DNA of 5,329 bases. Source: an uncultured Eubacteriaceae bacterium (GTDB lineage Bacteria > Bacillota > Clostridia > Lachnospirales > Lachnospiraceae). Location of the stretch: positions 1 through 5,329 of the forward strand of contig CAMEUH010000184.1 of the NCBI GenBank assembly GCA_945938055.1, read 5' to 3'. The position numbers were made by a program, and so were the translations under genes. Below the pieces are notes generated by a model, which had not been told where the DNA came from, searched no databases, and saw nothing but the letters and a program-made list of their open reading frames with translations. Shown here piece by piece: positions 1 to 5,329 of this stretch. Numbering within the stretch: the first letter of the stretch is position 1; each line of letters starts with the position of its first letter.

Positions 1-811
1 CATAATTGACATCGCCGGTTGAAGCATCTACGTTTACCAGTTCCAAAACATTGGAAACAAAAACCTTATCTCCTTCCAGCGTCACATGGCCGTTTACATC
101 TGATAAAAGCTTCAGTCCGTCCGCAGATATACTCATGTTTCTTCCATACTTAAAGACGGCTCTTTTTGCTTTTTTCGGCAAAATGTTTCTGCCTAATACA
201 TCGACTCCCATAGTTCCAGGAATTTCCGGAGTAATACTGGCAACAACATCTCCTTTTTTCACATGATTCAGAGTATCCAGATCATGAAAATCCACGCTTC
301 CATCTTCTTTTACCTTAGGCTTTGCCTTTTTATCAACTTCAAAATGATAGGTAATACTGGCATCAACACCATCAACCGGTGCCAGTCCCCTTGCTGTTAC
401 ATAACTTTCAAAATAATTTTTATGATGAACAAGTTCCTTGATTTTTTCCGTGTCAATTCCATATTTAATACCAAGATTATTCAAATCACGGATGATTTCA
501 TCCTCCGTCATTTGGGACGCACCCACAAACCCTGGATAAAAGGTTGTTTCAACCCGAAGTAAATCTGCCGATACCCGGTATTCTCCCCATTCATTGGAAG
601 GAAGCGATTTTTCCCCGACACGCACCTGAATCTGATCTTTGCAGGAAATTAAAGCAGTCTTTACTGCCGGAAGATCACAATCACCAATTCCGGCTTTATC
701 AATATAGTGAACAATGTCATCCATCAGAACACTACGTCCCCCATCCTGTGGGGCATAGATGTTAAGATAGAGACCATCTTCCTGATTTTCAAACTGAAAA
801 TATCCATTCAT
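1..811 (-). CDS. fapA: FapA/DUF342 flagellar assembly protein A family (3' end outside window)
   Basis: The frame is open from the ATG at 811 to the left edge: 270 codons without a stop, so the C-terminal part is missing. The N-terminal ~90 residues are family-variable. The DUF342/FapA core follows: a helical segment MTEDEIIRDLNNLGIKYGID (101-120), then the hallmark ARGLAPVDGVDASITYHF (140-157), then VKKGDVVASITPEIPGTMG (184-202) with the family's Pro-Gly-rich turn, and finally NVDASTGDVNY (260-270), which normally begins the right-handed beta-helix. Complete members are usually well over 400 residues. In Vibrio vulnificus FapA controls polar flagellation and interacts with the sugar-transport protein IIA-Glc; its role in Gram-positives is not settled. 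It lies 45 nt after the sigma gene, without a terminator or evident promoter between, so it is probably co-transcribed. The family assignment is firm; the flagellar role rests on family and context. Confidence 0.9.
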   Translation of the reverse strand, partial: MNGYFQFENQEDGLYLNIYAPQDGGRSVLMDDIVHYIDKAGIGDCDLPAVKTALISCKDQIQVRVGEKSLPSNEWGEYRVSADLLRVETTFYPGFVGASQMTEDEIIRDLNNLGIKYGIDTEKIKELVHHKNYFESYVTARGLAPVDGVDASITYHFEVDKKAKPKVKEDGSVDFHDLDTLNHVKKGDVVASITPEIPGTMGVDVLGRNILPKKAKRAVFKYGRNMSISADGLKLLSDVNGHVTLEGDKVFVSNVLELVNVDASTGDVNY

Positions 812-820
812 AAACATAAT

Positions 821-826
821 CCTCTC
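821..826 (-). promoter_or_regulatory. Ribosome binding site that decides the fapA start
   Basis: The minus strand reads GAGAGG here. Two in-frame ATGs follow, at 817 and 811. Only 3 nt separate the site from the first, too few for normal initiation, whereas 9 nt separate it from the second. I therefore place the start at 811, giving a protein beginning MNGYFQFENQ. The site is weaker than the GGAGG-type sites of the other genes. Confidence 0.6.
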
Positions 827-856
827 ATAAAGCAGTTAACTTTCCTGTATCTGTTG

Positions 857-1621
857 TCATGCAAATAAAATTCCGGCAAAATCTCCCAGCTGTCCTTTCA
901 TTTTCTGTAATCCCTTTGTATGAAGCTGCGAAACTCTTGATTCCGTAACCTCCAGGACCCGGCTGATTTCTTTCAGGGTCATCTCTTCATAATAATACAA
1001 CACAATGACACTCCGTTCCTTTTCCGTCAGTGAATCCAGTGCCTGTGCTATTTTTTTCTTCAATTCTTCCTTTTCCACGGCTGTTTCCGGCTGTTCAAAA
1101 TGAGAATTCACGGAAGCATCCATCTTAACATCACTTCCCATAGAAGTAAATTCATCCAGCGATACCAGATTTGTTACCATGGACTGTCCCTGCCAGGAAT
1201 TCAATTCATCTACTGAAATTTCCAATTCAGCAGCAATCTCCTCATCCGTTGCCTGTCTTCCCTGCTCAGACTCAATTTTGGACATGGCACTATCTATTTT
1301 TTTCTGTTTCTGCCTTAAGGAACGTGGAATCCAGTCCATTTTACGAATCTGGTCCAGAATGGCTCCCCGGATTCTAAGACTTGCATAAGTCTCAAACTTC
1401 ACATTTTTACCATAATCAAACTTATCAATGGCATCAATTAATCCAAAAACACCATATCCAACAAGATCATCATATTCCACATTATACCCCAGATACATAC
1501 TGAGTCTTCCAGCCACTAATTTCACCAGCTGTGCATATTCTATGATGAGCTTCTCGCGTAAATCGGCTCTTTTTGTTTTCGTATATTCTTCCCACAATCT
1601 GTTTCTTGCCGGTTCATCCAT
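857..1621 (-). CDS. fliA: Flagellar sigma factor, sigma-28 (FliA/SigD/WhiG family)
   Basis: This alternative sigma factor directs RNA polymerase to late flagellar promoters: flagellin, motor and chemoreceptor genes in related bacteria. In Gram-positives it is usually called SigD and is restrained by the anti-sigma factor FlgM. The 254-aa product is full length for the family. Region 2 spans about residues 25-95, with VEYDDLVGYGVFGLIDAIDKFD (48-69) and FETYASLRIRGAILDQIRKMDW (76-97) covering core binding and -10 recognition. Region 3 is about 98-180. Region 4 (about 187-245) carries the -35-binding helix-turn-helix TLKEISRVLEVTESRVSQLH (215-234). There is no region 1.1, as expected. The ATG at 1621 has GGAGGG 7 nt upstream. 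No FlgM gene is in the window. Sporulation sigmas are related, but the che context and region 2 sequence point clearly to sigma-28. Confidence 0.95.
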   Translation of the reverse strand: MDEPARNRLWEEYTKTKRADLREKLIIEYAQLVKLVAGRLSMYLGYNVEYDDLVGYGVFGLIDAIDKFDYGKNVKFETYASLRIRGAILDQIRKMDWIPRSLRQKQKKIDSAMSKIESEQGRQATDEEIAAELEISVDELNSWQGQSMVTNLVSLDEFTSMGSDVKMDASVNSHFEQPETAVEKEELKKKIAQALDSLTEKERSVIVLYYYEEMTLKEISRVLEVTESRVSQLHTKGLQKMKGQLGDFAGILFA

Positions 1622-1644
1622 TGGCTACCCTCCGTCAGAAGCAA

Positions 1645-1905
1645 TTATTTTTCCCCGTTATCTTCTGCTTCCTTTTCTGCATCTTTCTTTTCATTCTCCA
1701 TATTTTCCTCATCTTCCGGCTCTTTCACTGAAAGTACAACGGAAAATAGTTTTCTCAGACACAAACCTAATCCATAGAACAAAACCAGTGCTCCTAAAAC
1801 CAGCCAGAGCCAGCTTGTTCCTTCATATCGATAAATAAATGTCACTACGCATACTACAAATCCGGCTAACAAAGATAGCATAACCGGCAAATTCTTAAAG
1901 CTCAT
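1645..1905 (-). CDS. Small two-helix membrane protein of unknown function in the che-sigma interval
   Basis: I do not recognise this 86-aa protein. Two hydrophobic stretches, about residues 7-25 and 31-50, are joined by a short turn (YRYEGTS) and should span the membrane as a hairpin. Arg51-Lys52 after the second helix suggest that both ends are cytoplasmic. Residues 61-86 form a very charged tail with 13 Asp/Glu and 5 Lys, probably disordered or helical. There is no lipobox or cleavable signal peptide. The gene is real: its ATG has GGAGG 8 nt upstream, it fits between cheD (16 nt) and the sigma gene (23 nt), and it shares their strand. The location implies co-expression with motility genes and perhaps a role at the flagellar or chemoreceptor membrane. 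Bacillus subtilis has a small membrane protein, SwrB, just after sigD, but position and topology differ, so equivalence is only a guess. Confidence 0.85.
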   Translation of the reverse strand: MSFKNLPVMLSLLAGFVVCVVTFIYRYEGTSWLWLVLGALVLFYGLGLCLRKLFSVVLSVKEPEDEENMENEKKDAEKEAEDNGEK

Positions 1906-1921
1906 CTAATTTTCCTCCACA

Positions 1922-2407
1922 TCAAATGACTTTTACCGGTTTTCCAACGGATTTGATAAGATACTCTCCGGTTGCAGAATCAAACTCAACTGTTCTACCA
2001 TAATTCAGTCCCGTATCCTGTGCCAGAATACGGATATTTTCCTTTGCCAGAACTGCTTTAACAGCTTCCACATTCCGTTCGCCGACCCGCATGAAGTCTG
2101 AATTATCCTTTATCGCAAACATCTGCGCGCCACCGGCAATCTTTGCAGTCAGCCTGTTCCTTGCGGCACCTGCTGCAACCATCTGCCGGATTAGTTCCAC
2201 AATCCCAGTATCTGCAAATTTTGCAATATTCGTATTATTGCGAATCTGCGTACTGTCAGGAAGCATGATATGTGCCAGTCCGCTAATCTTCGTAGTGGAA
2301 TCATATAAGGCAATTCCAACACAGGACCCCAGTCCCAGCGTAGTTAATTTATCTGGATATTTGCAGATTTTAAGATCTGCCATTCCAACCTTTATCATTT
2401 CTGACAT
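1922..2407 (-). CDS. cheD: Chemoreceptor glutamine deamidase CheD
   Basis: CheD hydrolyses the side-chain amide of particular glutamines in chemoreceptors to glutamate, tuning their signalling and methylation. In bacteria with CheC it also shuttles between the receptors and CheC. The 161-aa product covers the whole family. The catalytic Cys29 sits in LGLGSCVGIALYD (24-36), His46 in GLAHIMLPDS (43-52), and Thr23 just before; this matches the Cys-His-Thr triad known for Thermotoga CheD. The conserved AKIAGGAQMF (88-97) and the VGERNVEAV segment (108-116) are also present. The ATG at 2407 is preceded by GGGAGGA at a good distance. The gene follows cheC by 15 nt and is followed after 16 nt by a small membrane protein gene. 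All signature residues are intact, so an active enzyme is expected. Confidence 0.96.
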   Translation of the reverse strand: MSEMIKVGMADLKICKYPDKLTTLGLGSCVGIALYDSTTKISGLAHIMLPDSTQIRNNTNIAKFADTGIVELIRQMVAAGAARNRLTAKIAGGAQMFAIKDNSDFMRVGERNVEAVKAVLAKENIRILAQDTGLNYGRTVEFDSATGEYLIKSVGKPVKVI

Positions 2408-2422
2408 TGCAACATCCTCCCA

Positions 2423-3034
2423 TCACATATGAAGCGCTGCAAGAATCTTGTCGTATGAGTCCAGTTCCGGTATCAGAAGAAAATATCCATTAATGGCTTC
2501 TCCCTCTCCCATCTGTGTTTCTATCATAAGGACTTTATCACCAATCTTACCAAATTCGATAGCCGGAACACTTAAAATTGCCCCTGCCATATCAATGGTT
2601 GTACTTGGTACAGTTGTGATAATTTTCAAATTCGTCAGCATTGCAAGAGAATTCAGATATGCACCCGAAATGATATTTCCTATTTCGTTAATCGCAGACA
2701 GCTCCATCTCCGTAAACTCTGCCGATTGATTATCTGTACATAAAAGAGCATTCGTCAGATTATGTGCCGATTCCGGCTTCATAAGAAACATCATCATTCC
2801 AGAAATATCACCCTCAATTCCAAACAATATTCCAAGAATCAAATCTTCTTCGGAACCAATCAGTTCCGTAATACGGTCAAATCCCAATAACGCCACATGT
2901 GGCACAGACATGTCAATTTTCCTGTTAAGAAGCTGTGCAAGTGCAGTAGTTGCATTACCGGAACCAATATTGCCAATTTCCCTTAAAACATCCATATAGG
3001 TAGAATCCATGGAATCTAAATCTATTCTGGCCAT
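2423..3034 (-). CDS. cheC: CheY-P phosphatase CheC
   Basis: CheC removes phosphate from CheY-P and also binds CheD, so that CheY-P levels feed back on receptor adaptation in the Bacillus/Thermotoga type of chemotaxis. The 203-aa product is of normal CheC length and has the two-fold repeated CXY phosphatase fold. Both copies of the active-site pattern [D/S]xxxExxN followed 23 residues later by Pro are intact: Asp15, Glu19, Asn22 and Pro45, then Ser113, Glu117, Asn120 and Pro143. FliY would be longer, with a C-terminal FliN-like domain that is absent here; CheX would carry only one motif. The ATG at 3034 is supported by GGGAGG at 3042-3047, 7 nt upstream. The C-terminus (LIPELDSYDKILAALHM) resembles that of Bacillus CheC. 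cheD follows after 15 nt, which fits the known physical partnership. Confidence 0.95.
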   Translation of the reverse strand: MARIDLDSMDSTYMDVLREIGNIGSGNATTALAQLLNRKIDMSVPHVALLGFDRITELIGSEEDLILGILFGIEGDISGMMMFLMKPESAHNLTNALLCTDNQSAEFTEMELSAINEIGNIISGAYLNSLAMLTNLKIITTVPSTTIDMAGAILSVPAIEFGKIGDKVLMIETQMGEGEAINGYFLLIPELDSYDKILAALHM

Positions 3035-3065
3035 AAATCAGCCTCCCATATTATTTTTCTTTATA

Positions 3066-3097
3066 TAGGAAAAGGCATAAAACTATGCCTTTTCCCA
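3066..3097 (-). repeat. Perfect inverted repeat / RNA hairpin between cheW and cheC
   Basis: The arms GGAAAAGGCATA (3068-3079) and TATGCCTTTTCC (3084-3095) are exact reverse complements around a 4-nt loop. In the minus-strand RNA the stem extends by one G-U and one U-A pair to 14 bp (3066-3097). It begins 6 nt after the cheW stop codon and ends 18 nt before the cheC ribosome site (3042-3047). On the minus strand the stem is followed by TATATAAAGAAAA, so the U-tract of an intrinsic terminator is missing. Likely roles are protecting the 3' end of the upstream mRNA, marking a processing site, or slowing polymerase. The stem is plain in the sequence; its role is inferred. Confidence 0.75.
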
Positions 3098-3103
3098 ATT
3101 ATT

Positions 3104-3574
3104 TCACACATTTCCTTTTTCTACAAGTAACAAACGTACATCCAGAATGGAAATTAATTCCCCATTGTTTTTTCCAATGGCACTAATATAAATTCCTTTC
3201 CCATCAACAGCATCATGGGAAACATTCTCCATATTTTCTTCTGACAAATTAACAACTTCCTTCACTTCATCCACAATCATTCCAACCGATACATTGTCCA
3301 ATTTAATAATGATAATTCTCGTTTTATTACTAAACTGGTCTGATTCCAGCCCCAGCTTTAAACGAAGACTCATCACCGGAATAATTTCACCACGCAGATT
3401 AATGACTCCGCGATAATACTCCTGTGCCTTCGGAACTCTTGTAATGTTCTGCATTCTCACAATATTGTCAACAAAGTTAATGTCAATTCCATACTGTTCA
3501 TTTCCGATTTTAACCACAATATACTGAAGAATCTTTTCAGAATTTGTTATTGTTGTAAGTCTGTTATTATCCAT
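3104..3574 (-). CDS. cheW: Chemotaxis coupling protein CheW
   Basis: CheW is the cytoplasmic adaptor that links chemoreceptor tips to the P5 domain of CheA and builds the receptor-kinase array. The 156-aa product is the usual size for a single-domain CheW and is one SH3-like CheW domain from about residue 16 to 150. The hallmark segment RGVINLRGEIIPVMSL (55-70) is present, with the NLRG turn that also appears as HLRGNVIPLV in the P5 domain of the CheA next door. The later segment VGMIVDEVKEVV (97-108) is also typical. The ATG at 3574 is chosen because a strong ribosome site lies directly before it. The gene starts 11 nt after cheA and is followed by the longest gap of the cluster, 69 nt, which holds a hairpin. 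There is no fused receiver domain, so this is CheW and not CheV. Confidence 0.96.
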   Translation of the reverse strand: MDNNRLTTITNSEKILQYIVVKIGNEQYGIDINFVDNIVRMQNITRVPKAQEYYRGVINLRGEIIPVMSLRLKLGLESDQFSNKTRIIIIKLDNVSVGMIVDEVKEVVNLSEENMENVSHDAVDGKGIYISAIGKNNGELISILDVRLLLVEKGNV

Positions 3575-3579
3575 GACGA

Positions 3580-3587
3580 CCCCTCCT
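3580..3587 (-). promoter_or_regulatory. Ribosome binding site of cheW overlapping the cheA stop codon
   Basis: The minus-strand sequence AGGAGGGG is a near-perfect Shine-Dalgarno match. Its core ends about 5-7 nt before the cheW ATG at 3574. Its first two bases are the last two bases of the cheA TAG stop (3586-3588). A ribosome terminating on cheA would therefore sit on the cheW initiation site. This favours translational coupling, which would help keep the two partners of the kinase complex in proportion. The overlap is seen directly; the coupling is inferred. Confidence 0.8.
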
Positions 3588-5329
3588 ATACCAGTGCATT
3601 TGCATCAATAATCAATGCGACTTCGCCATCACCAAGAATGGTTGCACCACTAATCATTTTATTGATGTTAATATGTTTGCCAAGTGATTTAATAACAATT
3701 TCCTGCTGGCCAATCAGGCTGTCAACAACAAGACCTGCAAGCTTATCTCCCTTTTTCACGATTACCACTGTCAGGCTTTCCGGTTCTTCCTTGTCTGCAT
3801 CAGCCGGTACATCCAGAAGTTCACAGAGTCTTACAAGCGGTATGACGTTTCCTCTCAGGTGAATCACTTCCTTGGAGTGAACATATTTTACATCTGTTAA
3901 TGGGATATCTTCAATCGTCTGGATGGAACCAAGCGCAATTGCATATTTTTCATTTCCAAGCTTCACCATGAGTGCCTGAATAATGGCAAGTGTCAGCGGA
4001 AGACGAATAATAAATGCACTGCCTTCTCCATATGTACTTCTGACTTCAATATCACCACCAAGAGCTTCTATCTTAGACTTTACAACATCCAGTCCAACAC
4101 CTCGTCCGGACACATCAGAAATCTTATCTGCCGTGGAAAAGCTTGGGCGGAACAGCAAATCGATAATATCCTTATCCGTCATGTTCTCACTCTGTTCCTG
4201 AGTAATGACACCCTTTTCAATCGCCTTTTTCTTTACCTTTTCCACATCAATTCCATTACCGTCATCACGTACTTCAATGACAACATTATTACCATCCTGA
4301 TATGCATCAAGGAAAATCGATCCAACTTCCGGCTTTCCTCTTTCTGCCCGGACCTGTGCATTTTCCAAACCATGATCAGCGGAATTACGAAGAAGATGCA
4401 TCAGCGGGTCGCCAATTTCATCAATTACTGTACGATCAAGTTCTGTATCTTCACCAGTCATGTACAGTTCCATCTTCTTATCCAGCTTCTTACTTAAGTC
4501 ACGGATCATTCTCGGGAACTTGCTTACAACACTCTCGATTGGCATCATTCGAACCTTCATGACTGATTCATGAAGATTTGTTGTCACACGTTCCAGATAT
4601 TCAATCTGTTCGTTAAAACCGGCGGATGAACTATGCGCCATATCGTTGGCACTTGCCGAAACAAGACCATTCTTTGCAATAATCAGCTCTGAAACAAGGT
4701 TCATGAGCACGTCCAGTTTTTCGATATCGACTCTGACCGATCTGCTGGCTACCGGCTTGCTGGCACTCTTTGCCGGAGTTGCATTCTGCTTTGCCGGAAC
4801 CGGAGCACTTCCCGCAGTCTCAGCCGGCTTATCTTCAGGATTTGTTTTATCAGCTTCCTTTTTCTCCTGCTTTTCTCCTGCAAATGGCTGTTTAATCTGC
4901 TCTCCAACCACTTCTTTTATTTCGGAAACATTTTTAATAATTCCTGTAATCTTTTCAAAGGATTCCTCTGTCAGGAAAATAATGCTGAAATCCAAATCAA
5001 ACTTTTCATCCTCAATATCCTGTACGGTCGGATCTGCCTTAATGACTTCACCATGACCTTCCAAGCCCTTAAACACCAAAAATGCTCTTGCTGCCTTTAA
5101 GATACATCCTGGATCTACGGATACCGTAATGGCATAGACATTCAGGCCTTTATTAATAGCTTCATTAATCGCATTCTTTTCAAAATCCGCAAGTACCAGT
5201 TTTTTGTACTTTGCGTCTTCCGGAGCTGCCGGCTGTTCTTCAGCATTTTTCTTTTCTGCCTGTGTTTCCACTTCTTCCGGTGAAGTTCCTGTTAATACAG
5301 CATTCAGTTCCTTAATGATTGCCTCATTG
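3586..5329 (-). CDS. cheA: Chemotaxis histidine kinase CheA (5' end outside window)
   Basis: CheA autophosphorylates on a histidine under control of chemoreceptors and passes the phosphate to CheY (and CheB) at the receptor arrays. The reading frame is open to the right edge, giving 580 visible codons; the P1 phosphotransfer domain with its histidine lies beyond the edge. Numbering visible codons from the edge: a P2 response-regulator-binding domain at about 41-145; an Ala/Pro/Lys/Glu-rich linker at 146-195; P3 dimerisation helices at about 196-264; the P4 ATPase at about 265-445; and a CheW-like P5 domain at about 446-580. P4 has an intact N box (HLLRNSADHGLE, 311-322), G1 (DDGNG, 355-359), F box (FRPSF, 393-397), G2 (GRGVGLD, 408-414) and G3 (GEGS, 434-437), so the kinase should be active. 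A GTG at 5271 could be taken for a start, but it lies between P1 and P2 without a good ribosome site, so it is almost certainly an internal valine. The stop TAG overlaps the cheW ribosome site. The identification is very secure. Confidence 0.97.
   Translation of the reverse strand, partial: NEAIIKELNAVLTGTSPEEVETQAEKKNAEEQPAAPEDAKYKKLVLADFEKNAINEAINKGLNVYAITVSVDPGCILKAARAFLVFKGLEGHGEVIKADPTVQDIEDEKFDLDFSIIFLTEESFEKITGIIKNVSEIKEVVGEQIKQPFAGEKQEKKEADKTNPEDKPAETAGSAPVPAKQNATPAKSASKPVASRSVRVDIEKLDVLMNLVSELIIAKNGLVSASANDMAHSSSAGFNEQIEYLERVTTNLHESVMKVRMMPIESVVSKFPRMIRDLSKKLDKKMELYMTGEDTELDRTVIDEIGDPLMHLLRNSADHGLENAQVRAERGKPEVGSIFLDAYQDGNNVVIEVRDDGNGIDVEKVKKKAIEKGVITQEQSENMTDKDIIDLLFRPSFSTADKISDVSGRGVGLDVVKSKIEALGGDIEVRSTYGEGSAFIIRLPLTLAIIQALMVKLGNEKYAIALGSIQTIEDIPLTDVKYVHSKEVIHLRGNVIPLVRLCELLDVPADADKEEPESLTVVIVKKGDKLAGLVVDSLIGQQEIVIKSLGKHININKMISGATILGDGEVALIIDANALV

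Noticed and set aside
263..765. Two overlapping plus-strand open frames at the left edge
   Set aside because: They lie antisense to fapA, which has clear DUF342 motifs on the minus strand over the same bases and explains the region fully.
815..817. Upstream in-frame ATG at 817 as the fapA start
   Set aside because: Only 3 nt separate it from the GAGAGG ribosome site. The ATG at 811 has a normal 9-nt spacing. The difference is just two residues.
1428..1838. Plus-strand open frame of 136 codons
   Set aside because: It lies antisense across the sigma gene and the small membrane protein, has no recognisable domain, and has a composition typical of a reversed coding strand.
3066..3097. Hairpin as a Rho-independent terminator ending a cheA-cheW transcript
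   Set aside because: No U-run follows the stem on the minus strand (TATATAAAGAAAA), and none follows it on the plus strand. The downstream genes have no evident promoter of their own.
3059..3098. Promoter for cheC in the cheW-cheC gap (TTGGGA and TATAAA boxes on the minus strand)
   Set aside because: The two boxes are about 27 nt apart instead of about 17, the -35 match is poor, and the AT-rich -10-like string can occur by chance. No sigma-28 type TAAA/GCCGATAA pair is present either.
4646..5056. Plus-strand open frame of 136 codons, Ser/Phe-rich and apparently hydrophobic
   Set aside because: It is the antisense of the CheA P2 domain and its Ala/Lys/Glu linker, whose codons read backwards give Phe, Ser, Ala and Leu. 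It is a shadow, not a membrane protein.
5269..5271. GTG at 5271 as the true start of cheA, or as the start of a short CheA form lacking P1
   Set aside because: The frame stays open for 19 more codons to the window edge, with a sequence (NEAIIKELNAVLTG) that reads as the end of P1 or the linker. There is no good ribosome site before the GTG, and a normal CheA needs P1 upstream. Escherichia coli does make a short CheA from an internal start, but nothing here supports one.

Overview
The window is a compact stretch of a flagellar/chemotaxis operon. All seven genes lie on the minus strand, so transcription runs from the high-coordinate end to the low one. The gene content and order (cheA-cheW-cheC-cheD-small membrane protein-flagellar sigma factor-fapA) are those of the distal part of the large fla/che operon of motile Gram-positive bacteria. 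CheC together with CheD, a sigma-28 gene directly after the che block, moderately low GC, purine-rich Shine-Dalgarno sequences before the genes, and a DUF342/FapA gene next to the sigma gene suggest a motile member of class Clostridia. A Lachnospiraceae such as a Roseburia/Butyrivibrio-like gut anaerobe is plausible. The family-level guess is inference from style and order, not from a marker gene.

Layout in transcription order: the right edge cuts into cheA (3586-5329), which lacks its N-terminal phosphotransfer domain here. Then come cheW (3104-3574), a 69-nt gap with a strong hairpin, cheC (2423-3034), cheD (1922-2407), an 86-aa two-helix membrane protein of unknown function (1645-1905), the sigma-28 factor fliA/sigD (857-1621), and the first 270 codons of a FapA/DUF342 protein (1-811), which runs off the left edge. 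Other gaps are 11-45 nt. I see no convincing promoter or intrinsic terminator anywhere, so the whole window is probably one transcript begun upstream of it. No gene-free stretch exceeds 69 nt.

How the genes work together: CheA and CheW form the receptor-coupled kinase complex that phosphorylates CheY. CheC (CheY-P phosphatase) and CheD (receptor glutamine deamidase) form the linked adaptation pair known from Bacillus and Thermotoga. The sigma factor switches on late flagellar genes (flagellin, motor and chemoreceptor genes in related bacteria). FapA is a flagellum-associated protein of uncertain role in this group. Key residues are intact in every enzyme that can be judged.

This is essentially a conserved housekeeping motility locus. 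I found no mobile element, CRISPR array, RNA gene or new defence-like system. The two points most worth a second look are the unrecognised membrane protein between cheD and the sigma gene, and the 14-bp hairpin in the only long intergenic gap, between cheW and cheC.
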